From the NCBI GenBank assembly GCA_030065095.1, contig JASJDP010000008.1:1-64000 (forward strand): a stretch of 64,000 nt of DNA. Reading direction: 5' to 3'. This DNA is from Rhodobacter sp. GTDB taxonomy: Bacteria; Pseudomonadota; Alphaproteobacteria; Rhodobacterales; Rhodobacteraceae. The notes beneath the pieces were generated by a model. It searched no databases. It saw nothing but the letters and a program-made list of their open reading frames with translations, and was not told the origin of the DNA. Of the stretch, positions 9,919 to 18,513 are shown piece after piece (positions within the stretch are counted from its first letter, which is position 1; each line of letters begins with the position of its first letter). Made by a program: the position numbers and the translations under genes.

Positions 9919-10791
9919 TTAGAGCGCCTCGGCGCCCGAGATAATTTCGATCAGCTCGTTGGTGATGACGGCCTGGCGCGAGCGGTTGAACTGGATCGTC
10001 AGCTTGTCGATCATCTCGCCCGCGTTGCGTGTCGCATTGTCCATCGCCGACATCCGCGCGCCCTGCTCGGAGGCGCCGTTTTCCAGAAGGCCCGAGAAGA
10101 TCGCCGTCGCCACGCCGCGCGGCAGCAGTACCTCGAGGATTTCCTGTTCGCCCGGTTCGTAGTCGTAGAACCCGGCACCTCCGGCGTCATCGGTGTCGAA
10201 CGAGGCCGGGATGATCTGCACCTCGGTCGGCTCTTGCGCGATCACCGACTTGAAGGCGGCAAAGAAGATCGTCGCGACGTCGAATTCACCCGCATCGAAC
10301 CGGTCGAGCACCTGCTTGGCGATGTCCTGTGCGTTCGCATACCCGATCCGCTTGACCTCGCTCAGGTCCACGTGGTCGACGAAATGGTCGGCATAGTCGC
10401 GCTTGAGCTGTTCGCGGCCTTTCTTGCCGACGGTCAGGATCTTGACCGTCTTGCCCGCAGCCAGCAGCTCGGCGATCTTTGCCCGGGCCAGCCGCACGAT
10501 CGACGAGTTAAAGCCACCGCACAGGCCGCGCTCTGCCGTCATGACGACCAGCAGATGGGTCTGATCGCTGCCCGTCCCGGTCAGCAGGAGCGGGCCCTGA
10601 CCGCTGGTCTTGGCACCGGCGGAAAGCCCTGCCATCACGGCATTGAACCGCTCGGTATAGGGCCGCGAGGCTTCCGCGGCTTCCTGCGCCCGGCGCAGTT
10701 TCGCGGCGGCCACCATTTGCATGGCCTTGGTGATCTTGCGGGTCGACTTGACCGACTCGATCCGGTTTTTCAGGTCCTTAAGGCTTGGCAT
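9919..10791 (-). CDS. atpG: F1 ATP synthase gamma subunit
   Basis: Central rotor shaft of F1, 290 residues. The N-terminal helix [20 protein letters not shown] and [15 protein letters not shown] are canonical. [12 protein letters not shown] near residue 90 and the C-terminal helix [20 protein letters not shown] with [20 protein letters not shown] are conserved. It is the third gene of the operon, 21 nt after atpA and 18 nt before atpD. Confidence 0.98.
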   Translation of the reverse strand: MPSLKDLKNRIESVKSTRKITKAMQMVAAAKLRRAQEAAEASRPYTERFNAVMAGLSAGAKTSGQGPLLLTGTGSDQTHLLVVMTAERGLCGGFNSSIVRLARAKIAELLAAGKTVKILTVGKKGREQLKRDYADHFVDHVDLSEVKRIGYANAQDIAKQVLDRFDAGEFDVATIFFAAFKSVIAQEPTEVQIIPASFDTDDAGGAGFYDYEPGEQEILEVLLPRGVATAIFSGLLENGASEQGARMSAMDNATRNAGEMIDKLTIQFNRSRQAVITNELIEIISGAEAL

Positions 10792-10812
10792 CTACCTGCG
10801 ATCCCTCAAGGC

Positions 10813-12351
10813 TTAGGCGAAATCGGCGGCGAAGGCGTCGATCGCGGCCTTGATCTTGTCTTCCAGGTCGCCCGAGACCTTGCGGTCGTTGACCGTGATA
10901 TCGTCCAACAGGTCCTGGTGCTTGCCGCGCAGATGCCCCAGCAGGCCCTGTTCGAACCGGCCCACATCCGACACCTCGATCTTGTCGAGATACCCCTTGA
11001 TGCCCGAGTAGATCACGCAGACGATCTCGGCATTGGTCAGCGGCGAATACTGCGGCTGTTTCATCAACTCGGTCAGGCGCGCCCCCCGGTTCAGAAGCTG
11101 CTGGGTCGCGGCGTCGAGGTCGGACCCGAACTGCGCGAAGGCCGCCATCTCGCGGTACTGCGCCAGTTCCAGCTTGACCGAGCCAGCCACCGATTTCATC
11201 GCAGACGTCTGGGCGGACGAGCCCACCCGGCTCACCGACAGACCAGTGTTCACCGCCGGGCGGATACCCTGGTAGAACAGTTCGGTTTCCAGGAAGATCT
11301 GTCCGTCGGTGATCGAGATCACGTTGGTCGGGATAAAGGCCGACACGTCGCCGCCCTGGGTTTCGATGATCGGCAGGGCGGTCAGCGAGCCAGCGCCGTT
11401 GTCTTCGTTCAGCTTGGCCGACCGTTCCAAAAGGCGCGAGTGCAGATAGAACACGTCGCCCGGATACGCTTCACGCCCCGGCGGGCGGCGCAGCAAGAGC
11501 GACATCTGACGGTACGACACCGCCTGTTTCGACAGGTCGTCGAAGATGATCAGCGCATGGCGGCCGTTGTCGCGGAAGTATTCGGCCATCGCGCAGGCCG
11601 AATAAGGCGCCAGGAACTGCATCGGCGCCGGGTCAGACGCGGTGGCGGCGACGACGATGGAATAATCGATGGCGCCGGATTCCTCGAGCTTCTTGACAAG
11701 CTGCGCCACGGTCGACCGCTTTTGACCGACAGCCACGTAGACGCAGTAGAGCTTTTTGCTTTCGTCGTCGCCCGCGGCCTCGTTGTAGGACTTCTGGTTC
11801 AGGATGGTGTCCAGCGCCACGGCGGTCTTGCCGGTCTGGCGGTCGCCGATGATCAGTTCCCGCTGGCCACGGCCGATCGGGATCATCGCGTCGACCGATT
11901 TCAGGCCGGTCGCCATCGGCTCGTGCACCGATTTGCGCGGAATGATGCCGGGGGCCTTAACGTCCGCAACGCGGCGCTCGGCAGCCTTGATCTCGCCCTT
12001 GCCGTCGATCGGGTTGCCGAGACCGTCGACCACACGGCCGAGAAGCGCATCGCCCGCGGGCACGTCCACGATCGAGTTCGTCCGCTTGACGGTGTCGCCC
12101 TCTTTGATGTCGCGGTCGGACCCGAAGATCACGACGCCGACATTGTCGGCTTCGAGGTTCAGCGCCATGCCCATGATGTTACCGGGAAACTCGACCATCT
12201 CGCCGGCCTGCACGTTGTCGAGGCCATAGACCCGGGCAATCCCGTCGCCGACCGACAGCACACGGCCGACCTCGGCAACTTCGGCCTCTTGACCGAAGTT
12301 CTTGATCTGGTCCTTCAGGATCGCAGAAATTTCAGCAGCTTGGATCGCCAT
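10813..12351 (-). CDS. atpA: F1 ATP synthase alpha subunit
   Basis: Regulatory nucleotide-binding subunit, 512 residues, starting [20 protein letters not shown]. The P-loop [18 protein letters not shown] lies near residues 170-187. The signature [17 protein letters not shown] occurs near residue 364. The start codon abuts the atpH stop with no gap, so the two are probably translationally coupled. Confidence 0.99.
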   Translation of the reverse strand: MAIQAAEISAILKDQIKNFGQEAEVAEVGRVLSVGDGIARVYGLDNVQAGEMVEFPGNIMGMALNLEADNVGVVIFGSDRDIKEGDTVKRTNSIVDVPAGDALLGRVVDGLGNPIDGKGEIKAAERRVADVKAPGIIPRKSVHEPMATGLKSVDAMIPIGRGQRELIIGDRQTGKTAVALDTILNQKSYNEAAGDDESKKLYCVYVAVGQKRSTVAQLVKKLEESGAIDYSIVVAATASDPAPMQFLAPYSACAMAEYFRDNGRHALIIFDDLSKQAVSYRQMSLLLRRPPGREAYPGDVFYLHSRLLERSAKLNEDNGAGSLTALPIIETQGGDVSAFIPTNVISITDGQIFLETELFYQGIRPAVNTGLSVSRVGSSAQTSAMKSVAGSVKLELAQYREMAAFAQFGSDLDAATQQLLNRGARLTELMKQPQYSPLTNAEIVCVIYSGIKGYLDKIEVSDVGRFEQGLLGHLRGKHQDLLDDITVNDRKVSGDLEDKIKAAIDAFAADFA

Positions 12352-12912
12352 CTATCCGACCTCTTTCATTGCATTCTGGAGGTTTGCAAGCTTCGAGCGA
12401 ATCGACGTATCGATCATCTTCGAGCCCACCTTAACGACAAGACCGCCGATGAGGCTTTCATCGACGGCCATATTGATCTTCACATCCTTGCCCACCGACG
12501 CCTTGAGCGATGCGGCCAGCTTGTCGGTCTGCGCCTTGGTCAGCGCCTTGGCGGCCGTAACGTCGGCGGTCACCTCGCCCTTGTCGTCGGCGATCAGCCC
12601 GCGCAGGGCGCGCACCAGTTGCGGCAGCACGAACAGACGCCGTTTCGAGGCCATCAGCGCCAGCGTATTGGTCAACACGCCCGACAGGCCCATCTTCTGC
12701 GAAATCGCGGTAATCGCGGCCCCTTGCGCGTCGCGCGTGTAGATCGGCGAGGCGATCAGCGACCGCAGGTCCGGGCTTTCACCCATTGCGGTTTCCAGTG
12801 CGTCCAGGTCGGTTTCCAACGTGGGCAGAGAGTTTTCCTCTTTGGCCAACTCGAAAATGGCCGTTGCGTAGCGTGCGGCGATGCCGGCAGAGATCGAAGC
12901 TGTCTCGGACAC
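12352..12912 (-). CDS. atpH: F1 ATP synthase delta subunit
   Basis: Stator subunit linking F1 to the peripheral stalk, first gene of the operon, 186 residues. I take the GTG at 12912 as start because GGAAGGA lies about five bases upstream and the protein then begins [20 protein letters not shown], the normal family N-terminus; a longer open frame to 13005 is unsupported. The C-terminal signature is [20 protein letters not shown] followed by [10 protein letters not shown]. The Fo genes (atpB, E, F) are absent here, as expected for alphaproteobacteria where they sit elsewhere. Confidence 0.96.
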   Translation of the reverse strand: MSETASISAGIAARYATAIFELAKEENSLPTLETDLDALETAMGESPDLRSLIASPIYTRDAQGAAITAISQKMGLSGVLTNTLALMASKRRLFVLPQLVRALRGLIADDKGEVTADVTAAKALTKAQTDKLAASLKASVGKDVKINMAVDESLIGGLVVKVGSKMIDTSIRSKLANLQNAMKEVG

Positions 12913-13469
12913 GTCCGTCCTTCCGATGTCTAAAGCCCGGTCTCGGCCGTGAGAGTACGGCCTTGGGCAGCATAAACGAGGTGCCGAACCCGCCACCCCG
13001 TCCAAATCGGCGCCGGTCTAGCAGAGGTGGTTTCGGCCCGCAACAGGCTTGGCAACGGTGGTTGGCTGACGAAAATGAAAAGTTTCAAAGGCTTACCGAA
13101 GGTGCGACCGATTGCGCGCAAAAAACGCGCTGCAGGTGCGAAAAAAGACGCCGGATTCACGCGGGTTTTTCCAGGCACCGAGCGGTGGCCGTTGCCGGGT
13201 GTTTTCCGGGGATGAAAGCCTCGTCGGCAGGCCCGAATTCCATGGGTCCGGTATCCGCGTCCGGTACGTGCGCGGGGTGAGTCACGCGCTTCGGGCCGAA
13301 ACGCGATCACCTTGCGGATGGCACCAGGCCGTCCTGCGGCAACATCGTGGTCCGGTTCGCAAGCGGCGGGGACACGGTTGTGCCGGCTGGGCAACAGCGA
13401 ATGCACCCCGCGGCAATGCGCCGAGCGTAAATGCCGGCTGCACAACGTCCACTCAAGGACACGCTGGCG
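12913..13469. other. Intergenic region between atp operon and PSD-like gene
   Basis: More than 550 bases without a supportable gene. It must contain the atp operon promoter (minus strand), but I could not find a clean -35/-10 pair. The open frames that cross it are extensions of neighbouring frames or have no ribosome site. Short A-rich tracts near 13075-13150 stand out against the GC-rich background. Confidence 0.5.
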
Positions 13470-13498
13470 TTGAGAGCCTTGCCCCGGCGTGTTAGAAT
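13470..13498 (+). promoter_or_regulatory. Sigma-70-like promoter of the PSD-like gene
   Basis: TTGAGA at 13470-13475 and TAGAAT at 13493-13498 are separated by exactly 17 nt, the optimal housekeeping spacing. Transcription would start near 13505, giving a leader of about 50 nt before ATG 13557. Confidence 0.65.
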
Positions 13499-13520
13499 AC
13501 GTATGGGCAAACGGGGTATC

Positions 13521-13536
13521 ACCTTGCGCGCAAGGT
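13521..13536. promoter_or_regulatory. Perfect 16-bp palindrome in the leader of the PSD-like gene
   Basis: ACCTTGCGCGCAAGGT is an exact palindrome located 23 bp downstream of the predicted -10 element and 20 bp upstream of the start codon. Its position suits a repressor operator or a small leader hairpin. No cognate regulator is adjacent. Confidence 0.5.
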
Positions 13537-13556
13537 ATTGAAAGTGGGGGGATTTG

Positions 13557-15014
13557 ATGGATTTCGTGTATCTTCGACGTGGCGCAGCTGCGCTGGCTTT
13601 GGGGGGGATCATTGGCGGCGGCGTCTGGGCGCAGGACACCTGCGAGCCGGTCGAACGGCAGTCGGCGACGGAGAAGCTGATCAGGCTGGTGGACGAGGAC
13701 GATGGGCTGAAAACGGCACTGACCGGTTCGATTGCGCTGGGGCAGCTCGTTAATTCCGATCCAAAGACAAATCCCGTCGCAACGCTGGACGACTACTACG
13801 ACTTCATCGACGCGTTGGTCACCTATGACCCGAGAAACATCGACACAACCGTGTGGAAGGGGGAACAGGGCTTCAGCACCCGGATCGGAATGGACGGGTC
13901 GAATTACTGCAACTGGAACATCCTCGACCTGCTCAGCTACAGCTATTTCCTGGTCGACCGGCAATTGACGACGGACCCGCGCGGGCAGATCCAGTTCACC
14001 GAAGACGCGTTTTCGCAGTGGCTGCGCAATGTGGCCGAGGAATGGGGCATGTTCCTCGAGACCAAAGAATCGGCGCGATACGTGCCGGAGTTCACCTCGG
14101 ATCCCTATTTCGGAGACTGGTATTGCGGGGCGGGATCGACGGAGCCGACATACGAAACGTTTCAGGATTTCTTCGTCCGCGAACTTTGCGACGACAAGTT
14201 TCCCGCCGGGTCCCGCCCTGTCGAGGGATTCAACGATCCGCTGACCGTGGTGTCGATCGGCGACTCGACCTCGGCCGGGTGGTGGCCGATCAGCGAAGAC
14301 GGCCGTCTGATCACCGATTACGACACGGTCGCGCAATCCGGCATGCTGATCAAAGGCAAGATGTACAACGATGTGCATGAATTCATCCTGGGCGAGCCGG
14401 GCGAGACGGTGCTCGAGACCTTCGGGTCGATCGATCCGAGTCGCTTTGACGGAGGCACCTGGACGCACCAGTTCCTGGACGTGAATAACTATCACAGGCT
14501 GCATGTGCCGGTGGCCGGGCGGATCGTGTATCTGCGGCATTTCCAGTCCGCCGTGCGTCTGAAATCCGGCTGGAAGGCCGATTTCGGCGACCAGAGTCCC
14601 GGCTACTATGACCCCCGCGACACCGCAGACTGGCAATTCGGCCAGACACGGATGGTGATCGGCATGGAGACGGCCGACCACGGGCTTGTGGTGATCTCGC
14701 CGATGGGCATGGCGCAGGTTTCCGGCATCGACCGGCGCGACTGGGTCGCCGAAGGCGCCATGGCCGAGAAGGGTTGGGAGTTTGCGAATTTCAAGTTCGG
14801 CGGGTCGGATTTCGTGGTGATCTTCGAAGAGCAGGCTGATTTTGTCCTGACCGTTCCGACTGTGCCGGTCACGCCCGAAAGCGAGCCGGGCGCTGGGGTC
14901 AATTACGAGCTGTCGTTACAGGGGTCCCGCTATGGCTGCTTCGGCGGGATCTCGACGTGCAGCACGGTGCCCTTGACGCCGCCGCCATCGCCGAAGGATC
15001 AGCCCAGGCAGTGA
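13557..15014 (+). CDS. Predicted exported phosphatidylserine decarboxylase-like protein
   Basis: A 485-residue protein with a signal-peptide-like N terminus (YLRRG, then a hydrophobic stretch ending GGGVWA-QD near residue 25). The rest resembles the pyruvoyl-dependent PSD family. FFVRELCDDKFPAGSRPVEG near residues 205-224 corresponds to the FFxRxLKPGARP block. VVSIGDSTSAGWW near 231 stands where PSD has SPADG and keeps the Asp. IKGKMYNDVHEFI follows, then NNYHRLHVPVAG near 310 with the catalytic His. FKFGGSDFVVIFEE near 413-426 stands at the autocleavage site, with Ser kept but Thr of GST replaced by Asp. About 60 extra residues rich in Pro with two Cys follow. PSD normally acts on the inner membrane facing the cytoplasm, so an exported form is unusual. 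ATG 13557 follows GGGGGGA. Confidence 0.7.
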   Translation: MDFVYLRRGAAALALGGIIGGGVWAQDTCEPVERQSATEKLIRLVDEDDGLKTALTGSIALGQLVNSDPKTNPVATLDDYYDFIDALVTYDPRNIDTTVWKGEQGFSTRIGMDGSNYCNWNILDLLSYSYFLVDRQLTTDPRGQIQFTEDAFSQWLRNVAEEWGMFLETKESARYVPEFTSDPYFGDWYCGAGSTEPTYETFQDFFVRELCDDKFPAGSRPVEGFNDPLTVVSIGDSTSAGWWPISEDGRLITDYDTVAQSGMLIKGKMYNDVHEFILGEPGETVLETFGSIDPSRFDGGTWTHQFLDVNNYHRLHVPVAGRIVYLRHFQSAVRLKSGWKADFGDQSPGYYDPRDTADWQFGQTRMVIGMETADHGLVVISPMGMAQVSGIDRRDWVAEGAMAEKGWEFANFKFGGSDFVVIFEEQADFVLTVPTVPVTPESEPGAGVNYELSLQGSRYGCFGGISTCSTVPLTPPPSPKDQPRQ

Positions 15015-15041
15015 TCCCAGACAATCTTCTGCACGCACGAA

Positions 15042-15067
15042 AAAGGCGGCCCGATGGGGCCGCCTTT
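15042..15067. terminator. Bidirectional terminator between PSD-like and DUF2125 genes
   Basis: AAAGGCGGCCC (15042-15052), a GATG loop and GGGCCGCCTTT (15057-15067) form a perfect 11-bp stem. The A/T ends give T-runs on both strands, TTTTT on the minus strand, which fits two convergent genes. Confidence 0.88.
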
Positions 15068-15084
15068 ACGGAGTCGCGGGCCGG

Positions 15085-16596
15085 CTACTGCAGCCGCTGA
15101 CCGTTGGCCGAGATCGCACCGGTGGCGCCGTCGACCTCGATTTTCGACACCAGCGTATCCTCGCCGTCGCCGGGCCGGGCAAAGAGGCCCATCATCATAC
15201 GCGCACCCATCGCCTGATCTTCGGGCACCAACCCCATGGCGACCAGCGTGTCGAGCAGGCCGTTGCCACCGACCAGTTGCAGGTCGATGGATCCGGTGGG
15301 GGCCGGCATCCCGTCGAAGGTTTCCAGGTCGGCGTTGTCGAAGGTGAAGGCGCCGGTGCCGGTGAGTTCGGCGCCCGCCAGACGCAACACAAGCTCATTG
15401 AGGTCGAGCGAGTGCAGCTCGGCCGGCATATCCGCCTCGACCTCCATCGCCGATTCGGGATTGAAGATGTCGAAGAGCCAGTTCGCCTGGCCCGAGACGT
15501 CAACCACCAGCGTCGCCGGATCGTGCGACAGCTGGCCTCCGGCATCGATCATCGACCAGATCATGTCGCTGACCGACAGATCGCCCAGCACGATTCCAAG
15601 ACCGAACTCGCCGGGCGTGTCGCTGGGCTGCGTGGGCATCAGGATGCCGAAGCCCAGTTCGCCGAGTCCGAAGGCGACCTCGGGCAGCGGGATCTCCGAT
15701 CCGGACATGGCCACCGCCAGCCCGGTGTTGCCGAAGGAATATCCAAGCGCCTCGGCGTCCAGCGCCACGTCGAACTCGCCGGTCTCTGCCGAGCCGGACA
15801 GCGCGAACATTTCGGAAGCGTCCTGAAAATTGACCTCGAACGTGGCGGGTCCGTGTGCCATGCTGGTGGCCGTCGCCAGCCCGTCGGCCAGCATCGCCGA
15901 CAGATCGCCGGGGTTCGCCATCATCAGCATAGAGCCGGTGGATTCCGCGGTCAGATCGGCATAGTCGAGCTTCATGACAAAGCTGCCGTCGCCGCCGGGT
16001 TCCTTGACGTCCACGTCAACGGTCATCTGGGTGGCGGCGAGCATGGTCGAAACGTTCGGGTTGTCGCCTTCGGTGACGACGTATTTGCCGTCCATGTCGA
16101 TCAGCGCGGCCTCTAGCACCATGTCCAGGGCTTCGCCGTCAGCCTCGAAATCCGTGACGGATATCGTCATCGAGGGCGCAAGGAAATCATAGACCACCTC
16201 GCCGTCACCGCCGGAGGCAATCATCGACAGACCCTCTTGGGTGACCTGCAGTCCGACGTTCACCGGCTCGTCGAACTCGGGATCGACCGACACCGACATA
16301 TCGTAGCTGGGCGACATGGAAATCGCCACGGTGCCGTCGCTGCGGTCGACGAACTCGACCATGGCAATGGACCCCTCGACGCTGCCTTCGGGGAACGGCA
16401 TTGAAATCTGCAGATCGCTGATCGTCAGCGTGTCGCCCGCCTGCGTCTGGCTGCCGGGGGTGAGCGTCTGGCCCATGCTTTCGGCAGCGGACTGCCAGTT
16501 GGCCCATACCTCGGCGCCGGTGATTTCGGCCTGGGCGAAGCTGGCGGATGCAAGCAGGAATGCTGTGGTGCCGCAAAGGGCGGTCCTGTGTGTCAT
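15085..16596 (-). CDS. DUF2125 domain-containing exported protein
   Basis: A 503-residue protein that I recognise as the DUF2125 type common in Rhodobacteraceae; function unknown. It begins MTHRTALCGTTAFLLASASF, with a likely signal peptidase site at FAQA near residue 23, so it should be periplasmic or outer-membrane associated. The body is rich in beta-strand-like segments ending in Asp/Glu/Ser/Thr repeats, without membrane helices. The start at 16596 is chosen over an in-frame ATG at 16614 because GGAAGG lies at the right distance. It converges on the PSD-like gene across a shared terminator. Confidence 0.75.
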   Translation of the reverse strand: MTHRTALCGTTAFLLASASFAQAEITGAEVWANWQSAAESMGQTLTPGSQTQAGDTLTISDLQISMPFPEGSVEGSIAMVEFVDRSDGTVAISMSPSYDMSVSVDPEFDEPVNVGLQVTQEGLSMIASGGDGEVVYDFLAPSMTISVTDFEADGEALDMVLEAALIDMDGKYVVTEGDNPNVSTMLAATQMTVDVDVKEPGGDGSFVMKLDYADLTAESTGSMLMMANPGDLSAMLADGLATATSMAHGPATFEVNFQDASEMFALSGSAETGEFDVALDAEALGYSFGNTGLAVAMSGSEIPLPEVAFGLGELGFGILMPTQPSDTPGEFGLGIVLGDLSVSDMIWSMIDAGGQLSHDPATLVVDVSGQANWLFDIFNPESAMEVEADMPAELHSLDLNELVLRLAGAELTGTGAFTFDNADLETFDGMPAPTGSIDLQLVGGNGLLDTLVAMGLVPEDQAMGARMMMGLFARPGDGEDTLVSKIEVDGATGAISANGQRLQ

Positions 16597-16723
16597 TGTA
16601 ACCTTCCGGGTCAAATTCGAATGTAATCAACTTCTGCGCCTGCGCGGGCGGGGTCAAGGTGAGACTTTCCTGACCCGTTCAACCACGCCATGGTGCGAGT
16701 CGGTACATCAGGAGGCATGAGAT

Positions 16724-17473
16724 ATGGATTTGACGGGCAGGGCGGTGCTGATCACCGGGGCGAGCCGCGGCATCGGCGCCGAAACGGCGCGGGCGTTCGC
16801 GGCGGCCGGGGCCAATGTGGCCTTGGTCGCGCGCGGACGCGAGGCGATTGCGGATCTCGCGGGCGAGATCGGCCCGTCGGCGATGGCGATCCCCTGCGAT
16901 GTCAGCCGGTATTGGGAGGTCGAGGCGGCGGTGGGCGCCTGTGTCGAGGCATTCGGATCCCTCGACGTTCTGGTGAACAATGCCGGTGTGATCGAACCGA
17001 TTGCACATCTGGCGTTCTCCAACCCCGAGGGGTGGGGGCATGCGATCGACGTCAACCTCAAGGGCGTCTACCATGGAATGCGGGCCGCGTTGCCGGTGAT
17101 GGTGGCCGCCGGGGGCGGCACGATTCTGACCGTCTCTTCCGGTGCGGCGCATGGGCCGGTCGAAGCCTGGTCGCATTACTGCGCCTCAAAGGCCGGGGCG
17201 GCGATGCTGACGCGATGCGCCGACAAGGAATATGCTGCGCAAGGTGTTCGGGCGATGGGGCTGTCGCCCGGCACGGTGGCGACGCAGATGCAGCGCGAGA
17301 TAAAGGCAAGCGGGGTCAACCCGGTGTCGCGGCTTGACTGGTCGGATCACATTCCGCCGGACTGGCCCGCCCGGGCGCTGGTGTGGATGTGCTCGTCGCA
17401 GGCCGACGACTTTCTCGGCCAGGAGATTTCCCTGCGGGATGAAGGGATCCGCACACGGGTGGGGCTGGCATGA
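16724..17473 (+). CDS. SDR-family NAD(P)-dependent oxidoreductase
   Basis: A 249-residue classical short-chain dehydrogenase. The cofactor motif ITGASRGIGAETARAFA lies near residues 10-26 and NNAG near 85-88. The catalytic Ser is in VSSGAAHG, and YCASKAGAA near residues 152-160 supplies Tyr and Lys. Absence of an Asp after the second beta strand (VARGRE) favours NADP, but this is an inference. Its stop overlaps the start of an enoyl-CoA hydratase-like gene (ATGA), suggesting a joint role in an acyl-CoA or hydroxyacid pathway. Confidence 0.9.
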   Translation: MDLTGRAVLITGASRGIGAETARAFAAAGANVALVARGREAIADLAGEIGPSAMAIPCDVSRYWEVEAAVGACVEAFGSLDVLVNNAGVIEPIAHLAFSNPEGWGHAIDVNLKGVYHGMRAALPVMVAAGGGTILTVSSGAAHGPVEAWSHYCASKAGAAMLTRCADKEYAAQGVRAMGLSPGTVATQMQREIKASGVNPVSRLDWSDHIPPDWPARALVWMCSSQADDFLGQEISLRDEGIRTRVGLA

Positions 17474-18078
17474 TCGAGGTGTCGCAGGAGGGTGCGCTTT
17501 GGCACGTGCGGCTGAACCGGCCGGAGAAGGCGAATTCGCTGACCCGCGCCATGCTGACAAGGCTGGCCGAGACCGCCGAGGAGGCCGCAGGCAAGGCGCA
17601 GGCCTTCGTCATTTCCGGCGAGGGCAAGGTTTTTTCGGCCGGCATGGATCTGGTCGAGGCACAGGCGGGGCTGGCGACGGACCCCGTGTGGGAACGGTTG
17701 TCGGGCGCGGTCGCTGCGCTGCCGTGCCTGACGGTGGCTGCGCTGAACGGCACGCTGGCGGGGGGCGCCTTCGGCATGGCGCTGGCCTGCGACCTGCGGG
17801 TCTGCGTGCCGGAGACGCATTTCTTTTACCCGGTGATGAAGCTGGGATTCCTGCCCCAGCCGTCGGACCCGCGACGGCTGGCGGCCCTGATCGGTCCGGC
17901 GCGGGCCAAGCTCATTCTGATGGGCGGTGCAAAGCTGAATTCCGACGAGGCGATGCGCTTTGGCCTGGTGGACGCGGTGGTGCCGCGCAGCGAGCTGGAG
18001 CCGTTCGTGGCCACCCTGTGCGAAGATGCGCTGGGGGCGGATGCCGGCCACGTGACTGCGATCAAGGGAATGTTCTGA
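17470..18078 (+). CDS. Enoyl-CoA hydratase/isomerase family protein
   Basis: A 202-residue crotonase-fold protein, shorter than the usual ~260 because the C-terminal helical region is missing or reduced. Core crotonase segments are RLNRPEKANSLT, FVISGEGKVFSAGMDLVEAQ (oxyanion hole) and AALNGTLAGGAFGMALACDL (second oxyanion segment). The catalytic Glu pair of classical hydratases is not evident in FFYPVMKLGFLPQPSDPRRL, so an isomerase or hydrolase activity is equally likely. It is translationally coupled to the upstream SDR gene by a four-base overlap. Confidence 0.83.
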   Translation: MIEVSQEGALWHVRLNRPEKANSLTRAMLTRLAETAEEAAGKAQAFVISGEGKVFSAGMDLVEAQAGLATDPVWERLSGAVAALPCLTVAALNGTLAGGAFGMALACDLRVCVPETHFFYPVMKLGFLPQPSDPRRLAALIGPARAKLILMGGAKLNSDEAMRFGLVDAVVPRSELEPFVATLCEDALGADAGHVTAIKGMF

Positions 18079-18133
18079 TCTCGCCCCGATCCCACCGCGG
18101 CAGGCGGCTGTCCGGAGGGCGTTGCGTCGCGGT

Positions 18134-18436
18134 TCAGCGCTTGCGGCGCGGACCCGGCGTCTTCGAATGGAAGCCCGGCGGGCGTTTCGCCACCCAGGCG
18201 ACGAACTTCGCCAGCCGCGGATGGGCGCGCAGGGCTTCGATGCTGGAATAGCTGCGGGCAAGGTCCGACTCGGTCAGGGTGGCATGGATCTCGTTGTGGC
18301 AGATCTGGTGCAGCAGGACCGTTGGCCCGCAGCGACCGCCGCGCAGCCTCGGCACCAGATGATGCAGGCTTTGCCGCGCGCCGGGCGGAATCGGGCGCCG
18401 GCAAAGCGGGCAGATCGGGGTTTCTTGCTCTGACAT
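18134..18436 (-). CDS. HNH endonuclease-fold protein
   Basis: A 100-residue protein with a compact zinc-binding HNH motif: CPLCRRPIPPGARQSLHHLV near residues 9-28, then HQICHNEIHATLTESDLARS near residues 43-62. The first Cys pair plus His residues fit the zinc-finger subclass of HNH proteins often seen as single housekeeping genes in alphaproteobacteria. Whether it cuts DNA is unknown. The C-terminal tail KTPGPRRKR is strongly basic. It diverges from the MscS gene with 77 nt between starts. Confidence 0.8.
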   Translation of the reverse strand: MSEQETPICPLCRRPIPPGARQSLHHLVPRLRGGRCGPTVLLHQICHNEIHATLTESDLARSYSSIEALRAHPRLAKFVAWVAKRPPGFHSKTPGPRRKR

Positions 18437-18513
18437 CGGACGAAACCTTGTCAGGCAGCGCGGATCGGTGCAACACCGATGCCGTGCGCGGGGCGGCACG
18501 GCAAGGGACATCA

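Noticed and set aside
12930-14681. A 583-residue minus-strand frame upstream of atpH
   Set aside because: It is antisense to the PSD-like gene, which has a promoter, ribosome site and signal peptide; the translation has no domain pattern.
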